Assembly: GCF_031157355.1 (NCBI RefSeq)
Contig: NZ_JAVIFT010000001.1
Location: 558,001 to 622,000, forward strand
Origin: Hyphomicrobium sp. LHD-15
Lineage (GTDB): Bacteria > Pseudomonadota > Alphaproteobacteria > Rhizobiales > Hyphomicrobiaceae
Direction of reading: 5' to 3'
Length of the DNA stretch: 64,000 nucleotides
The notes beneath the pieces were generated by a model. The model ran no database searches and was not told the origin of the DNA. It saw nothing but the letters and a program-made list of their open reading frames with translations. Position numbers and translations under genes: made by a program. This document shows positions 35,493-44,211 of the stretch, one piece after another (positions within the stretch are counted from its first letter, which is position 1; every line of letters starts with the position of its first letter).

Positions 35493-36439
35493 GAACCAGC
35501 CCTCCAGACGATCTCTTCAACCTTGATGGGCTTCGGGATGAGGCCCAGCGTGTGGAACAGGTCGCCGATCTTCTGCTGCTCCTCTACGACCTTCGCGTCG
35601 AGCGGCTTCACGCCGAACGACTGACGCTTGAGTGCGGTTTCGAGGATGACGACGGGGATGCCGGTTGCCGGAGCGAGTTGCTCGGCGGCGGCTTTGGGAT
35701 CGGATTTCACCCAGTCATTGACCGCGTTCAGCTCTGCGAGGACGACTTCGATGGCTTTGGCGTTGCTTTCGGTGAACGACTTGCCGGCGAGGTAGAACTG
35801 ATGGTTCGAAACAATGCCGGTGCCATCGACGAGAACACGAGCGTTGGCGCCAGCCTGAGCCGAGGCATAGAAGGGATCCCAGATCGACCAGGCATCGACC
35901 TTGCCGCTTTCGAACGCCGCGCGGGCATCGGCCGGTGCGAGGTGAACCGGTTCGAACTCGCCGTATTTCACGCCGGCGCCTTCAAGCGCCTTTACCGCGA
36001 AATAGTTGGAGTTCGAACCCTTGGCATAAGCGATCTTCTTGCCCTTGAGCTCGGCGACCGTCTTGATGGGGCTGTCCTTCGGGACGAGGATTGCCTCGCC
36101 GCCCGGCGCCGGGGGCTCGTGCGCAACGTAGACGATAGAACTTCCGGCAGCCTGAGCGAACACGGGCGGAGCTTCACCGGTGTGTCCGAAATCGATGGCG
36201 CCTGCGTTGATGGCCTCGAGAAGAGGTGGACCGAACGGGAACTCGGCCCACGTCACTTTATAGCCGATGGCTGCGAGCTTTGGCTCGAGCGTACCCTTGG
36301 CCTTGAGCAGAATGACGTTGCCGTATTTCTGATAGCCGATGCGGATGACCTTGTCCTCGGCCGAGGCTGATGCGGCCGTGAGGCCGAGTGTGAGGGCGCC
36401 CAGCGCAAGCGCGCCGACCCCTCTGCGGGTGAAGCTCAT
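35489..36439 (-). CDS. ssuA: Aliphatic sulfonates ABC substrate-binding protein
   Basis: Periplasmic binding protein of 316 residues that begins the ssu operon. The signal peptide ends near ASAEDK. Conserved parts are [60 protein letters not shown] and DAWSIWDPF. It captures alkanesulfonates for SsuCB. It is closely patterned on the orphan binding protein at 22268-23257, suggesting duplication. The stop overlaps ssuD by 4 nt. Confidence 0.94.
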   Translation of the reverse strand: MSFTRRGVGALALGALTLGLTAASASAEDKVIRIGYQKYGNVILLKAKGTLEPKLAAIGYKVTWAEFPFGPPLLEAINAGAIDFGHTGEAPPVFAQAAGSSIVYVAHEPPAPGGEAILVPKDSPIKTVAELKGKKIAYAKGSNSNYFAVKALEGAGVKYGEFEPVHLAPADARAAFESGKVDAWSIWDPFYASAQAGANARVLVDGTGIVSNHQFYLAGKSFTESNAKAIEVVLAELNAVNDWVKSDPKAAAEQLAPATGIPVVILETALKRQSFGVKPLDAKVVEEQQKIGDLFHTLGLIPKPIKVEEIVWRAGS

Positions 36440-36921
36440 CTGGATGATTCCTTGATGTGATTGGCTGCTAGCTGATTGCGGAGAAGATTTTCAGGGGTCC
36501 GCCTGCTTCCACCGCTTGGATCTCGATGTCTTTGATGCACCATCGCCGTAGGCTGGCGCTCATGCGCTCCTACATCGATGCCAGACATCGACCGCATATT
36601 CGCGCTTACCACTCATATCGAGTGCTCCCTCCGCGTCAGCCGCGTTCAATCGAACATGCTCGCGGCGTACGGGACGGAAAATGCGGCCCCACCACCTCTG
36701 CGTCTACCAACTATTTCCGCGATGCTTATTCAGAATTCTTCTGGCAGCTGCGGACGTGAACGGATGATCGCGGCGTTGCCGATACGAGTGCCTGCTCGAG
36801 CGGCTCGCTCTGCGCCGCTCCATCTCCATTGGGAATAAGCTCATCACTTTTTATTCCTTAAGCACGCGCGTGCACCTCTCTAACTTCGCCGCAAATCCGC
36901 GAAGCCATACGAGAGTTTTCC
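36440..36921. other. Divergent promoter region between ssuA and the AprA-like gene
   Basis: About 480 bases without a convincing gene; two short rightward frames have no ribosome-binding site or homology. It holds GCTTATTCAGAA at 36724-36735 and the inverted repeat at 36832-36857. Both promoters of the divergent sulfur operons must lie here. Confidence 0.55.
36832..36857. promoter_or_regulatory. GGAATAA-N12-TTATTCC inverted repeat, candidate CysB site
   Basis: A perfect 7-bp inverted repeat with a 12-nt spacer, 65 nt upstream of the AprA-like start. The TTATTCC half resembles the half-site described for enteric CysB. A CysB-type regulator is encoded in the same island. Confidence 0.5.
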
Positions 36922-38688
36922 GTGCCGCTAGATCAATTCGTCGACCGCACTTCCGAGGTCACCTGCGATGTCCTCGTTCTGGGTGGGGGAACAGCCGGCC
37001 CGATGGCCGCCCTCAAAGCGAAGCTGCGCAATCCGAACGCCAAGGTGATTCTGCTCGAGAAGGCCAACGTAAAGCGTTCCGGTGCCATCTCGATGGGCAT
37101 GGACGGCCTCAACAACGCCGTCATCCCCGGCCACGCGACACCCGAGCAGTACACGCGCGAGATCACCATCGCCAATGACGGCATCGTCAATCAGAAGGCC
37201 GTGCTCAAATATGCGGAGCGCTGCTACAGCATCATCGAGGAGCTGGATCGCTATGGCATCCGCTTCCAGAAGAACGAGAATGGCGACTTTGCAGTCAAGA
37301 AAGTCCACCATCTTGGAACCTACGTGTTGCCGATGCCGAATGGCGACACGGTCAAGAAGGCTCTTTATCGGCAGCTCCGCCGCGCTCAGCTCCTGATCTC
37401 AAACCGCTTCATGGCGACACGCCTGCTGACCGGGGCGGATGGGCGGATCGCGGGCGCGATTGCCGTCAACACGCGCACGGCTGAATTCCTGGTCATCCGC
37501 GCCAAATCCGTCATTCTTTGCATGGGCGCCGCCGGGCGACTCGGCCTGCCGGCGTCGGGCTATCTGTTCGGCACCTACGAGAACGCGACCAACTCGGGCG
37601 ACGGCTATGCCATGGCCTATCACGCAGGCGCCAAGCTCGCGAACCTCGAGTGTTTCCAGATCAACCCGCTGATCAAGGATTACAACGGCCCCGCGTGCGC
37701 CTATGTGGCCGGGCCGTTCGGCGCCTTCACCGCCAACAGCGAAGGAGCCCGCTTCATCAACTGCGACTACTGGTCGGGGCAGATGATGCTGGAGTTCTAC
37801 AGCGAGCTGCAATCCGGCAAAGGCCCAGTGTTTCTCAAGCTCAACCACCTGCACGAGAACACCATCTCGGAAATCGAGACCATCCTGCACAAGGTGGAAC
37901 GTCCCTCGCGGGGCACCTTCCATGCGGGCCGCGGCACCGACTACCGTAACGAAATGATCGAGATGCACATCTCGGAAATCGGCTTCTGCTCGGGACATAG
38001 CGCTTCGGGCGTGTTCGTCGACGAGTTCGCGCGCACGACCGTTCCGGGCCTCTACGCGGCTGGCGATATGGCGAGCGTGCCGCACAGCTACATGCTAGGC
38101 GCCTTCACCAACGGCTCGATCGCGGGCGAGGATGCAGTCGACTTCGCAGGAGACGTGGATTTCGCCGATGTCGATAGCGAGCAGATCGCGCGCGAGCGCG
38201 AACGTGTGCTGGCGCCTACGGTTCGCGACAAAGGCATTCCGCCGAACCAGATCGAATACAAGACGCGCCGTCTCGTGAACGACTATCTGCAGCCGCCGAA
38301 GGTTCCGACCAAGTATCGCCTTGGCCAGGACCGCTTCGCGGAAGTGCGCGAAGATCTCGAAACGCGGATGATCGCGCGCAATTCGCACGAGCTTCTGCGC
38401 GCACTTGAAGCCTCGTCTATTCTCGATTGCGCGGACATGGCCGCTGCCGCCTCGCTGTTCCGCACCGAAAGCCGCTGGGGGCTCTATCACCTTCGCACCG
38501 ACTATCCGGAAAAGAACGACGCCGACTGGCTGTGCCACACGCTGCTCGGCAAGACCGACGGGCGCATGACGGTCGAGAAGCGTGCGATCGATCCCTATGT
38601 CGTGCCGATCGCGGACGATGAAAAGGATCTCTACTACCGGCAGCGGACACGCCCCCTCGAAGGGGCCGAGCAAAGGGCAGCACCTTGA
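36922..38688 (+). CDS. AprA-like flavoprotein (fumarate reductase/APS reductase alpha family)
   Basis: A 588-residue FAD oxidoreductase with a GTG start at 36922. FAD-binding VLVLGGGTAGPMAA lies near residues 18-32, followed by KRSGAISMGMDGLNNA, the position where AprA has KRSGAVAQGLSAIN. Further AprA-like parts are NSGDGYAMAYHAGAKL, EIGFCSGHSASGVFVDE (with the His of the AprA active site) and ESRWGLYHLRTDYPEKNDADW near the C-terminus. It is shorter than AprA by about 70 residues and lies in a sulfonate-acquisition island with no sat, aprM, qmo or dsr gene nearby. The reaction is unknown; sulfite, APS or another sulfur-oxo compound are candidates. The HEAT protein starts inside its stop codon. 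Confidence 0.85.
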   Translation: MPLDQFVDRTSEVTCDVLVLGGGTAGPMAALKAKLRNPNAKVILLEKANVKRSGAISMGMDGLNNAVIPGHATPEQYTREITIANDGIVNQKAVLKYAERCYSIIEELDRYGIRFQKNENGDFAVKKVHHLGTYVLPMPNGDTVKKALYRQLRRAQLLISNRFMATRLLTGADGRIAGAIAVNTRTAEFLVIRAKSVILCMGAAGRLGLPASGYLFGTYENATNSGDGYAMAYHAGAKLANLECFQINPLIKDYNGPACAYVAGPFGAFTANSEGARFINCDYWSGQMMLEFYSELQSGKGPVFLKLNHLHENTISEIETILHKVERPSRGTFHAGRGTDYRNEMIEMHISEIGFCSGHSASGVFVDEFARTTVPGLYAAGDMASVPHSYMLGAFTNGSIAGEDAVDFAGDVDFADVDSEQIARERERVLAPTVRDKGIPPNQIEYKTRRLVNDYLQPPKVPTKYRLGQDRFAEVREDLETRMIARNSHELLRALEASSILDCADMAAAASLFRTESRWGLYHLRTDYPEKNDADWLCHTLLGKTDGRMTVEKRAIDPYVVPIADDEKDLYYRQRTRPLEGAEQRAAP

Positions 38689-39668
38689 TGTCGGGCCTGT
38701 TCGAGGACTTCGTCGATCTCGACGCGCTTGCGGATGAAATCGCATCCGAAGATCCGCAACGGCGCCGGGTGGCCGTGCTGTCGCTTGCCGACAGCGGCGC
38801 TTCGGAGGCAATCGCGCTGCTCGCGCGGCTGGTCGGGGATGCACACCCCGACGTCCGCAAGCAGGTGGCGATCGGGCTCGGAACATTCGATGGGCCGCCC
38901 GTTGCGAACAATCTTCTCGTGCTGCTTCGCGACGCGGATGCGGACGTTGCGGCTGCCGCGGCGGAAAGCCTTGCGGAGCTCAAGGACACTGCGGCAGCGC
39001 CACCGCTTGTCGAAGCGCTGAACGATCCGTCCGCGTTCGTGCGCGCCGCCGTGCTGCGCAGCCTCAAGGAGCTACGCTCGCCGCATGCCTGGGGACCGGC
39101 ACTCGCCGCGCTCGAAGACAACGATGCGGCGGTTCGGGTGCAGGCCGTCGGCGTGATCGGTTATCTGAAGCGCGAGGATACTGTTCCCGCGTTGCAGTCC
39201 GCGGCCAGGGATGAAAACCCGCTCGTGCGCAAAGCCGCGCTCAGCGCGCTCGGCTTCTCGCGCACGGAAGGCGCCGCGCAAACACTCGCCCGCGCCATTG
39301 GAGACGCCGACTGGATCGTCCGCGAAAGTGCGGCGGAAACGCTCGGCGTCAGCAAAGCTGCGTCTGTCGATGTCGCGCCGCTGATCACAGCTCTCAGCGA
39401 CGACTATTGGCAGGTCCGCGTCAAGGCCGTGCGCAGCCTCGGCCAGCGCAACGTTGCGGACGCAGCCTTGAACGTGGCCGCGTGCCTCTCGCATCCCGAG
39501 CCCAACCTGCGCAAAGAAGCGGCGGCTGCGCTCGGCCAGTTCGCCCGGCCCGAAACGCGTCCGTTCCTCGAAGCGGTCGCTTCAGACCCCGATTCCGATG
39601 TGCGCAAGAACGTCCGCTGGGCGCTTTCCCGGATTGACGAGCAGCGCGTCACATCTCCGTCTAGCTAG
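38688..39668 (+). CDS. HEAT-repeat protein coupled to the AprA-like flavoprotein
   Basis: A 326-residue alpha-solenoid. The ATG at 38688 shares one base with the flavoprotein stop (TGATG), so translation is coupled. Nearly the whole length is made of PBS-lyase/HEAT repeats of about 31 residues (for example DAHPDVRKQVAIGLGTF, DADVAAAAAESLAEL, DENPLVRKAALSALGFS, DSDVRKNVRWALSRID). No catalytic motif or signal peptide is visible. Such solenoids often scaffold or hold a partner protein or cofactor, so it may assemble the flavoprotein or its Fe-S partner. This role is inference. Confidence 0.85.
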   Translation: MSGLFEDFVDLDALADEIASEDPQRRRVAVLSLADSGASEAIALLARLVGDAHPDVRKQVAIGLGTFDGPPVANNLLVLLRDADADVAAAAAESLAELKDTAAAPPLVEALNDPSAFVRAAVLRSLKELRSPHAWGPALAALEDNDAAVRVQAVGVIGYLKREDTVPALQSAARDENPLVRKAALSALGFSRTEGAAQTLARAIGDADWIVRESAAETLGVSKAASVDVAPLITALSDDYWQVRVKAVRSLGQRNVADAALNVAACLSHPEPNLRKEAAAALGQFARPETRPFLEAVASDPDSDVRKNVRWALSRIDEQRVTSPSS

Positions 39669-39803
39669 GCTGTCGCATGGTCGGGCGGTGTTCGACGCGC
39701 CGATCCGGCTTTAGGTGTGCGCGCATCGAATATAGCCGCCACTGCATTATTATTAGGCGATTTCTGCTTGATTATTAGGCGGCTTGTCCTATTTTATGGG
39801 CAA

Positions 39804-39861
39804 GCGAGGCCACGACCTCCCCCACCATGGGATGAATTCCGGGACGACCCGGACATGGAGG
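39804..39861 (+). promoter_or_regulatory. Candidate guanidine-II (mini-ykkC) riboswitch
   Basis: Two hairpins with ACGA in the loop precede a guanidinium exporter. The second is perfect: TCCGGG (39838-39843), loop ACGA, CCCGGA (39848-39853). The first has GAGG (39806-39809) paired with CCTC (39816-39819) around CCACGA, so its loop is two bases longer than the consensus GG-ACGR-CC form. ACCTCCCC at the 3' side of the first hairpin can pair with the GGAGG ribosome-binding site at 39857-39861, giving an OFF state; ligand binding to both loops would free the site. This is the known architecture of the class. Confidence 0.75.
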
Positions 39862-39869
39862 TTTTTATC

Positions 39870-40181
39870 GTGGCCTGGGTTTATCTCATTCTCGCCGGCC
39901 TGCTCGAAATCGTCTGGGCTTTCGCGATGAAGCAATCGGACGGCTTCACGAAGCTTGTTCCGACTGTCGTCACGCTCGTCGCCATGCTTGCAAGCTTCGC
40001 GCTGCTGGCGCTGGCCATGCGTAACCTGCCGTTGGGCACAGCCTATCCGGTCTGGACCGGCATCGGTGCCGTCGGCGCATTCGCGGTCGGTATCGTTCTG
40101 CTCGGAGAGCACGTCAACATCATGCGCGCGAGCGCAGCGGCAATGATCCTCGGCGGCCTCGTGCTGATGAAGGCGTCTTGA
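39870..40181 (+). CDS. gdx: Guanidinium exporter, SMR family (Gdx/SugE)
   Basis: A 103-residue four-helix small multidrug resistance protein. The GTG at 39870 is chosen over an upstream ATG at 39855: GGAGG lies exactly 8 nt before it and the homologous SugE begins at the same residue (MAWVYLILAGLLEIVWA). It keeps Glu13, the proton/substrate site, and the Gdx signature GTAYPVWTGIGAVG. SugE-type proteins export guanidinium in exchange for protons as homo-dimers of dual topology. The guanidine-II-like leader supports this over a quaternary-ammonium role. It is monocistronic and convergent with the amine operon. Confidence 0.92.
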   Translation: MAWVYLILAGLLEIVWAFAMKQSDGFTKLVPTVVTLVAMLASFALLALAMRNLPLGTAYPVWTGIGAVGAFAVGIVLLGEHVNIMRASAAAMILGGLVLMKAS

Positions 40182-40231
40182 GCCGGGATCTCACGCGCCG
40201 CCCTCCCCGCTTCCCCTCTGACGACGCACAC

Positions 40232-40260
40232 AAAAAAGCACCCCGACAACGTCGGGGTGC
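40232..40260 (-). terminator. Terminator of the methylated-amine operon
   Basis: A perfect 10-bp stem GCACCCCGAC/GTCGGGGTGC (40238-40247 and 40251-40260) with an AAC loop. On the leftward strand it is followed by six T. It may also stop the gdx transcript. Confidence 0.9.
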
Positions 40261-40327
40261 CAGTTGATCCACAGCGCACACGAACCGTGGAGGGGGATTT
40301 CGTAGAAGGCGAAGCGCGGCGGATGCG

Positions 40328-42685
40328 TTACATCCGAACGCGCTCCTTCTTGGGATCGTAGAACGGGAACGGCACGACGGTCGCCGAAAGGCGCTTCTTC
40401 ATGCCGTCCAAACGGCCGACTTCAAGCGCGGTTTCCAGCTCCGAGTGCGTGACGTCCACCCGCGCGAAGGCGAGCGTCTTTTTCAGAAGCGGCGAGCGCA
40501 TCGCGCTCGTCACGATGCCGACCTGTGCGCGGCCGACGTAAACCGGATCTCCGTGCGAGGGCTTCTCGTTGCCCTTGATCTCGAGACCGACGAGCTTGCG
40601 GAGCGGATTGGCCCTGCGCTTTTCAATGGCCGTGCGTCCGATGTAATCCTCTTCCTTCTTCTGCGGCACCGTAAAGCCGATGCCGGCCTCGAAGGGATCG
40701 GTCGTCGAGTCGAAGTCGTGACCGCCGAAGACGAGCCCGGCCTCGATGCGCACCATATCGAGCGCGTCGAACCCGAACGGCTGAAGACCGAGCGGCTTGC
40801 CGACCTCCATGATCGCATCCCACACGGCGGGCGCGTCCTTCGGGTGACAGAACACCTCATAGCCGAGCTCACCGGTGTAGCCGGTACGCGAGACGAGCAC
40901 GGGAATGCCCGCGACCCCGCCGATGCGGCCGATGGTGAAGCGAAACACGCCGACCTCCTGGATCGTCGGCCGGCCGGCCGGGGTTTCCACGATCTGCTGC
41001 AGGATCTCGCGCGAGCGCGGCCCCTGGACGGCGACGTTATGGAGCTCGGACGTAGCCGTTTTCAGGTTGATATTGTAGCTCGACTTCGCGGCCTGCTCCT
41101 TGAGCCAGATCAGGCTTGCGTCGTCGCCGCCGATCCAGCGGAAGTTGTTTTCGCCCAAGCGGAACAGCGTGCCGTCGTCGACCATGCCGCCGTGCTCGTA
41201 ACACATCGTGGTGTAGAACACCTGGCCGACCGAGAGCTTGCGCACGTCACGTGTGACGATGCCTTGCAGGAATTGCTCGGAGTCGGGGCCGAGAATCTCC
41301 ATCTTGCGCAGCGGCGAGAGATCCATGATCACCGCCTTCTCGCGGCAAGCCCAGTATTCCTCGATCGCGCCGGCATTGGCGAAGTGATGCGGCACCCAGA
41401 AACCGCGATAGTCGCCGAAGGCCCGCGTGAGCGCGGACGTGCGTGGGTGGAAGCCGCTTTCGCGCGTGAGTTGAAGAGGTGCGTCAGGTGACATTCTGTG
41501 TCCGATCGAACGTTTGAAGGGAGCGTCCTTGGGGTAGACCCGAACCTGAATTTCGGTGAGATTCCACCCGTTGGATGCGTCGATGTCGGAGGGGCACGAC
41601 GAAGCGCCGCACACGAGATCCGTCAATGCGCGCATGACAACGTAATCACCTGCGCGCGACCACGGCTCGTCGGACCATATGTGGTTATGGCAGTCGACGT
41701 TCGTGTTGTAGAAGAAGTTGATCGCGGGCCAGCCGCTCAACTGACTGATCGGATCATATGGCTTCAGCGTGTTGTTGAAGTTGTCCGTGCAGTTCGGATG
41801 GCCGAAGTAGCCCATGTCCTCGTAGTAGCGGGACGTGCAGGCGAGATTGAACGTATCGTGGCGACCGACGGTATCCTGCACGATCTCGACCAGAGGATTG
41901 CGGTCCTGGTCGAAGAACTTTGCGTGCAAGCCCGGCGTCGGATAAGCGGCACCGTTCAACGTGCGCGTTGTCAGCGCATCGAGTCCCTGCTCGCGCCCCT
42001 CGTCCAGCGCCTTGCGATTGAAGGCGATGAAGTCAGAGCACTGACGCCCCTGCACGTCGATGATCTGGATGTACTCACCCGCGTAGACCTCGAAGCTTTC
42101 GGCGCTCGCGACGTTCACGCGGATATCGAGCCGCGGCTCGGCGAGCGGATCCGGCAAGCGTGCGGTGTTCAGGAGGCGGGGATTGGCGCGGTGGATGAAG
42201 ATCAGCACGTCGCTCGGCGGCGTCTGCTCCCAAACCAGCATCGGCTCGGAGGGCGCGCCGAATACCGCGAACACCGACCGTTCGGCCTGAAGAGAAATCA
42301 TGTCTCCGGGGCCGGCATCAGGACCAAGAAGACGGGCCGCCTTGGCGCGGCCGAGATCCAATCCACGGCGATAGAGGCCGAAGCGAACGCGTGAGGCGTC
42401 CTCGCTATCGCTTTCCAAGGCGCGCTCGATGCCGAGCGGCTTGGCGCGGCCGCTCGCGAGGCCGAGCGCTTCGAGATCGCTTTTGCCCTTGGCGCCGAAC
42501 ACGGCCACTTCCACCAGCTGCCCGCCTTCGAGCGCGCTGATTTGGACTCGATCGCCCGCGTCGAGCTCGAATGCAGCGGTTCCGCCGCCTTTCAGCACAT
42601 AGCGCTCGACGCCGGGCTCCAGTGAGGCCCGGCCGGCCACGTATATTTTCGGCTTGGCGGGGGACGTTAGAATAGTCTCGCTCAT
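40328..42685 (-). CDS. tdm: Trimethylamine N-oxide demethylase (DUF1989-GcvT fusion)
   Basis: A 785-residue enzyme that splits TMAO into dimethylamine and formaldehyde. Residues about 190-390 are a DUF1989 domain with the metal-ligand cysteines in GRQCSDFIAF, GHPNCTDNFN, NVDCHNHIW and CGASSCPSD. Residues about 400-785 are a GcvT-like tetrahydrofolate-binding domain (PLRKMEILGPDSEQFLQG, SRTGYTGELGYEVF), which can capture the formaldehyde as methylene-THF. This two-domain build is that of Tdm. The first about 180 residues resemble a second, degenerate DUF1989-like barrel. It is last in the operon, about 100 nt after tmm; GAGGA precedes the ATG. Confidence 0.93.
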   Translation of the reverse strand: MSETILTSPAKPKIYVAGRASLEPGVERYVLKGGGTAAFELDAGDRVQISALEGGQLVEVAVFGAKGKSDLEALGLASGRAKPLGIERALESDSEDASRVRFGLYRRGLDLGRAKAARLLGPDAGPGDMISLQAERSVFAVFGAPSEPMLVWEQTPPSDVLIFIHRANPRLLNTARLPDPLAEPRLDIRVNVASAESFEVYAGEYIQIIDVQGRQCSDFIAFNRKALDEGREQGLDALTTRTLNGAAYPTPGLHAKFFDQDRNPLVEIVQDTVGRHDTFNLACTSRYYEDMGYFGHPNCTDNFNNTLKPYDPISQLSGWPAINFFYNTNVDCHNHIWSDEPWSRAGDYVVMRALTDLVCGASSCPSDIDASNGWNLTEIQVRVYPKDAPFKRSIGHRMSPDAPLQLTRESGFHPRTSALTRAFGDYRGFWVPHHFANAGAIEEYWACREKAVIMDLSPLRKMEILGPDSEQFLQGIVTRDVRKLSVGQVFYTTMCYEHGGMVDDGTLFRLGENNFRWIGGDDASLIWLKEQAAKSSYNINLKTATSELHNVAVQGPRSREILQQIVETPAGRPTIQEVGVFRFTIGRIGGVAGIPVLVSRTGYTGELGYEVFCHPKDAPAVWDAIMEVGKPLGLQPFGFDALDMVRIEAGLVFGGHDFDSTTDPFEAGIGFTVPQKKEEDYIGRTAIEKRRANPLRKLVGLEIKGNEKPSHGDPVYVGRAQVGIVTSAMRSPLLKKTLAFARVDVTHSELETALEVGRLDGMKKRLSATVVPFPFYDPKKERVRM

Positions 42686-42716
42686 GTCTTCCTCACACAG
42701 GGAGAAAAGGTGAGTT

Positions 42717-42742
42717 GCTGGCCGCCTTCGTGGGCGGCCAGC
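42717..42742 (-). other. Intercistronic hairpin between tmm and tdm
   Basis: A perfect 10-bp stem GCTGGCCGCC/GGCGGCCAGC with loop TTCGTG, 32 nt before the tdm start on the leftward transcript. No T tract follows directly, so a processing or stability element is more likely than a full terminator. Two GTGAGACCG direct repeats (42751-42759, 42767-42775) lie beside it. Confidence 0.6.
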
Positions 42743-42786
42743 TTTGTATCGTGAGACCGGTATATTGTGAGACCGATCGCTGTTCG

Positions 42787-44154
42787 CTACTCGGCCGCCT
42801 GCTTGGTTTGCGGCTGGTTGAGGAAGGCTTCCATCGAGTCATCCAGAGCCTTCATCCAGGGCGTGTGATGGACGGGTGCAACCGTGCCAGTCAGCAGCGA
42901 GCGATGCGAGCGGTCGCGATAGGTCAAGATGTTCTCCATCTTGTGGTGCTCCCACTCCTTGAACATCCTCGCGACGCCATCCACATCGAGACGCGGATAG
43001 TCGGTCGGCTTGATCAGGTCGCGAACGTACTCGGTCTGGAAGTCGATGGCCTGCGAGGCATCCTCGACGGCTTCCTCGTCGCGAGTCCACTTCTGGATGT
43101 CGTCCATCATCTCGCCGGGGTTCGGCAGCTTGATGCGGCCGAGCACGACGTCACGGGCATACCAAGCCTGGGCATCGAACATGTTGAAGGTGTAGAACTG
43201 ATCCTGCATGCCGATGTACATCAGCTTCGGATTGCTCCACCAGAAGATGCCCTTGTAGAGGTTGCCCGGATAGAGGCGGTTGCGCGACTTGATGCGCAGC
43301 GAGTCTTCCATGAACGGGTGGTGGTGCAGGTAGCCGGTGCAGAGGATGATCGCGTCGACGTCCTTCTTGGTTCCATCCTTGAAGGTGGCGGTCTTGCCCT
43401 CGAGCTTCTCGAGCAGCGGCAGCTCGGAAAAGCTCTCCGGCCACTTGAAGCCCATCGGCTTCGTGCGCCAGGAGAACGTCACCGACTTGGCGCCGTACTT
43501 GTAGCACTGGATGCCGATGTCTTCCGACGAATAGCTCGATCCGACGCAAAGCACGTCCTTGCCGGCGAACTCGTCGGCGGAGCGGAAGTCGTGCGAATGG
43601 AGAACACGGCCGGTGAACTTGTCCAGGCCGGGGAATTCCGGAATGTTGGGCGTCGAGAAGTGGCCGCTCGCGCCGAAGACGTAGTCGAACTCCGACGTCG
43701 ACAGTGTGTCGTCCTTCAGGTCCTTGACGGTGACGGAGAACTTATCAGTATCGGAGTTGTAAGTGACGCTCTTAACTGCGGTGTTGAGCTGAATGTAGTG
43801 CGAAATGCCGTTCCGCTCGATGCGACCCTTGATGTAGTCGTGCAGCACGGCGCGCGGCGGGAACGACGGAATGGGGCGGCCGAAATGCTCTTCGAACGAG
43901 TAGTCCGAGAACTCGAGACACTCCTTCGGGCCGTTCGACCACAGATAGCGATACATGCTGGCGTGAACCGGCTCGCCGTACTCGTCGGTTCCCGTGCGCC
44001 AGGTGTAGTTCCAGATGCCGCCGCTGTCCTTCTGGCGCTCGTAGCAAACGATATCGGGAATCTCAGCACCCTTGCGGCGCGCGCTTTCGAACGCTCTCAA
44101 AACAGCAAGGCCGCTTGGTCCGGCGCCGATGACCGCAATACGTTTCTGTGACAT
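42787..44154 (-). CDS. tmm: Trimethylamine monooxygenase
   Basis: A 455-residue class B flavin monooxygenase that oxidises TMA to TMAO with NADPH and O2. FAD motif VIGAGPSGLAVLRAF lies at 7-21; the FMO fingerprint FTGRVLHSHDF and NADPH motif CVGSSYSSEDIG are present. The Tmm hallmark regions are WRTGTDEYGEPVHASMYRYLWSN and MFDAQAWYARDV. Dimethyl sulfide is also a substrate of this family. It lies between dmmD and tdm and has AAAGGA upstream of the ATG. Confidence 0.95.
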   Translation of the reverse strand: MSQKRIAVIGAGPSGLAVLRAFESARRKGAEIPDIVCYERQKDSGGIWNYTWRTGTDEYGEPVHASMYRYLWSNGPKECLEFSDYSFEEHFGRPIPSFPPRAVLHDYIKGRIERNGISHYIQLNTAVKSVTYNSDTDKFSVTVKDLKDDTLSTSEFDYVFGASGHFSTPNIPEFPGLDKFTGRVLHSHDFRSADEFAGKDVLCVGSSYSSEDIGIQCYKYGAKSVTFSWRTKPMGFKWPESFSELPLLEKLEGKTATFKDGTKKDVDAIILCTGYLHHHPFMEDSLRIKSRNRLYPGNLYKGIFWWSNPKLMYIGMQDQFYTFNMFDAQAWYARDVVLGRIKLPNPGEMMDDIQKWTRDEEAVEDASQAIDFQTEYVRDLIKPTDYPRLDVDGVARMFKEWEHHKMENILTYRDRSHRSLLTGTVAPVHHTPWMKALDDSMEAFLNQPQTKQAAE

Positions 44155-44211
44155 CCTAAGGTGTCCTTTCCTATTTTATCCGAAGTTTTCTTATGCGTTT
44201 GTCTGTTGGGC

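Noticed and set aside
36526-36838. Two short rightward frames in the ssuA/AprA-like divergent region
   Set aside because: Arg/His-rich, no ribosome-binding site, overlapping each other and the likely promoters.
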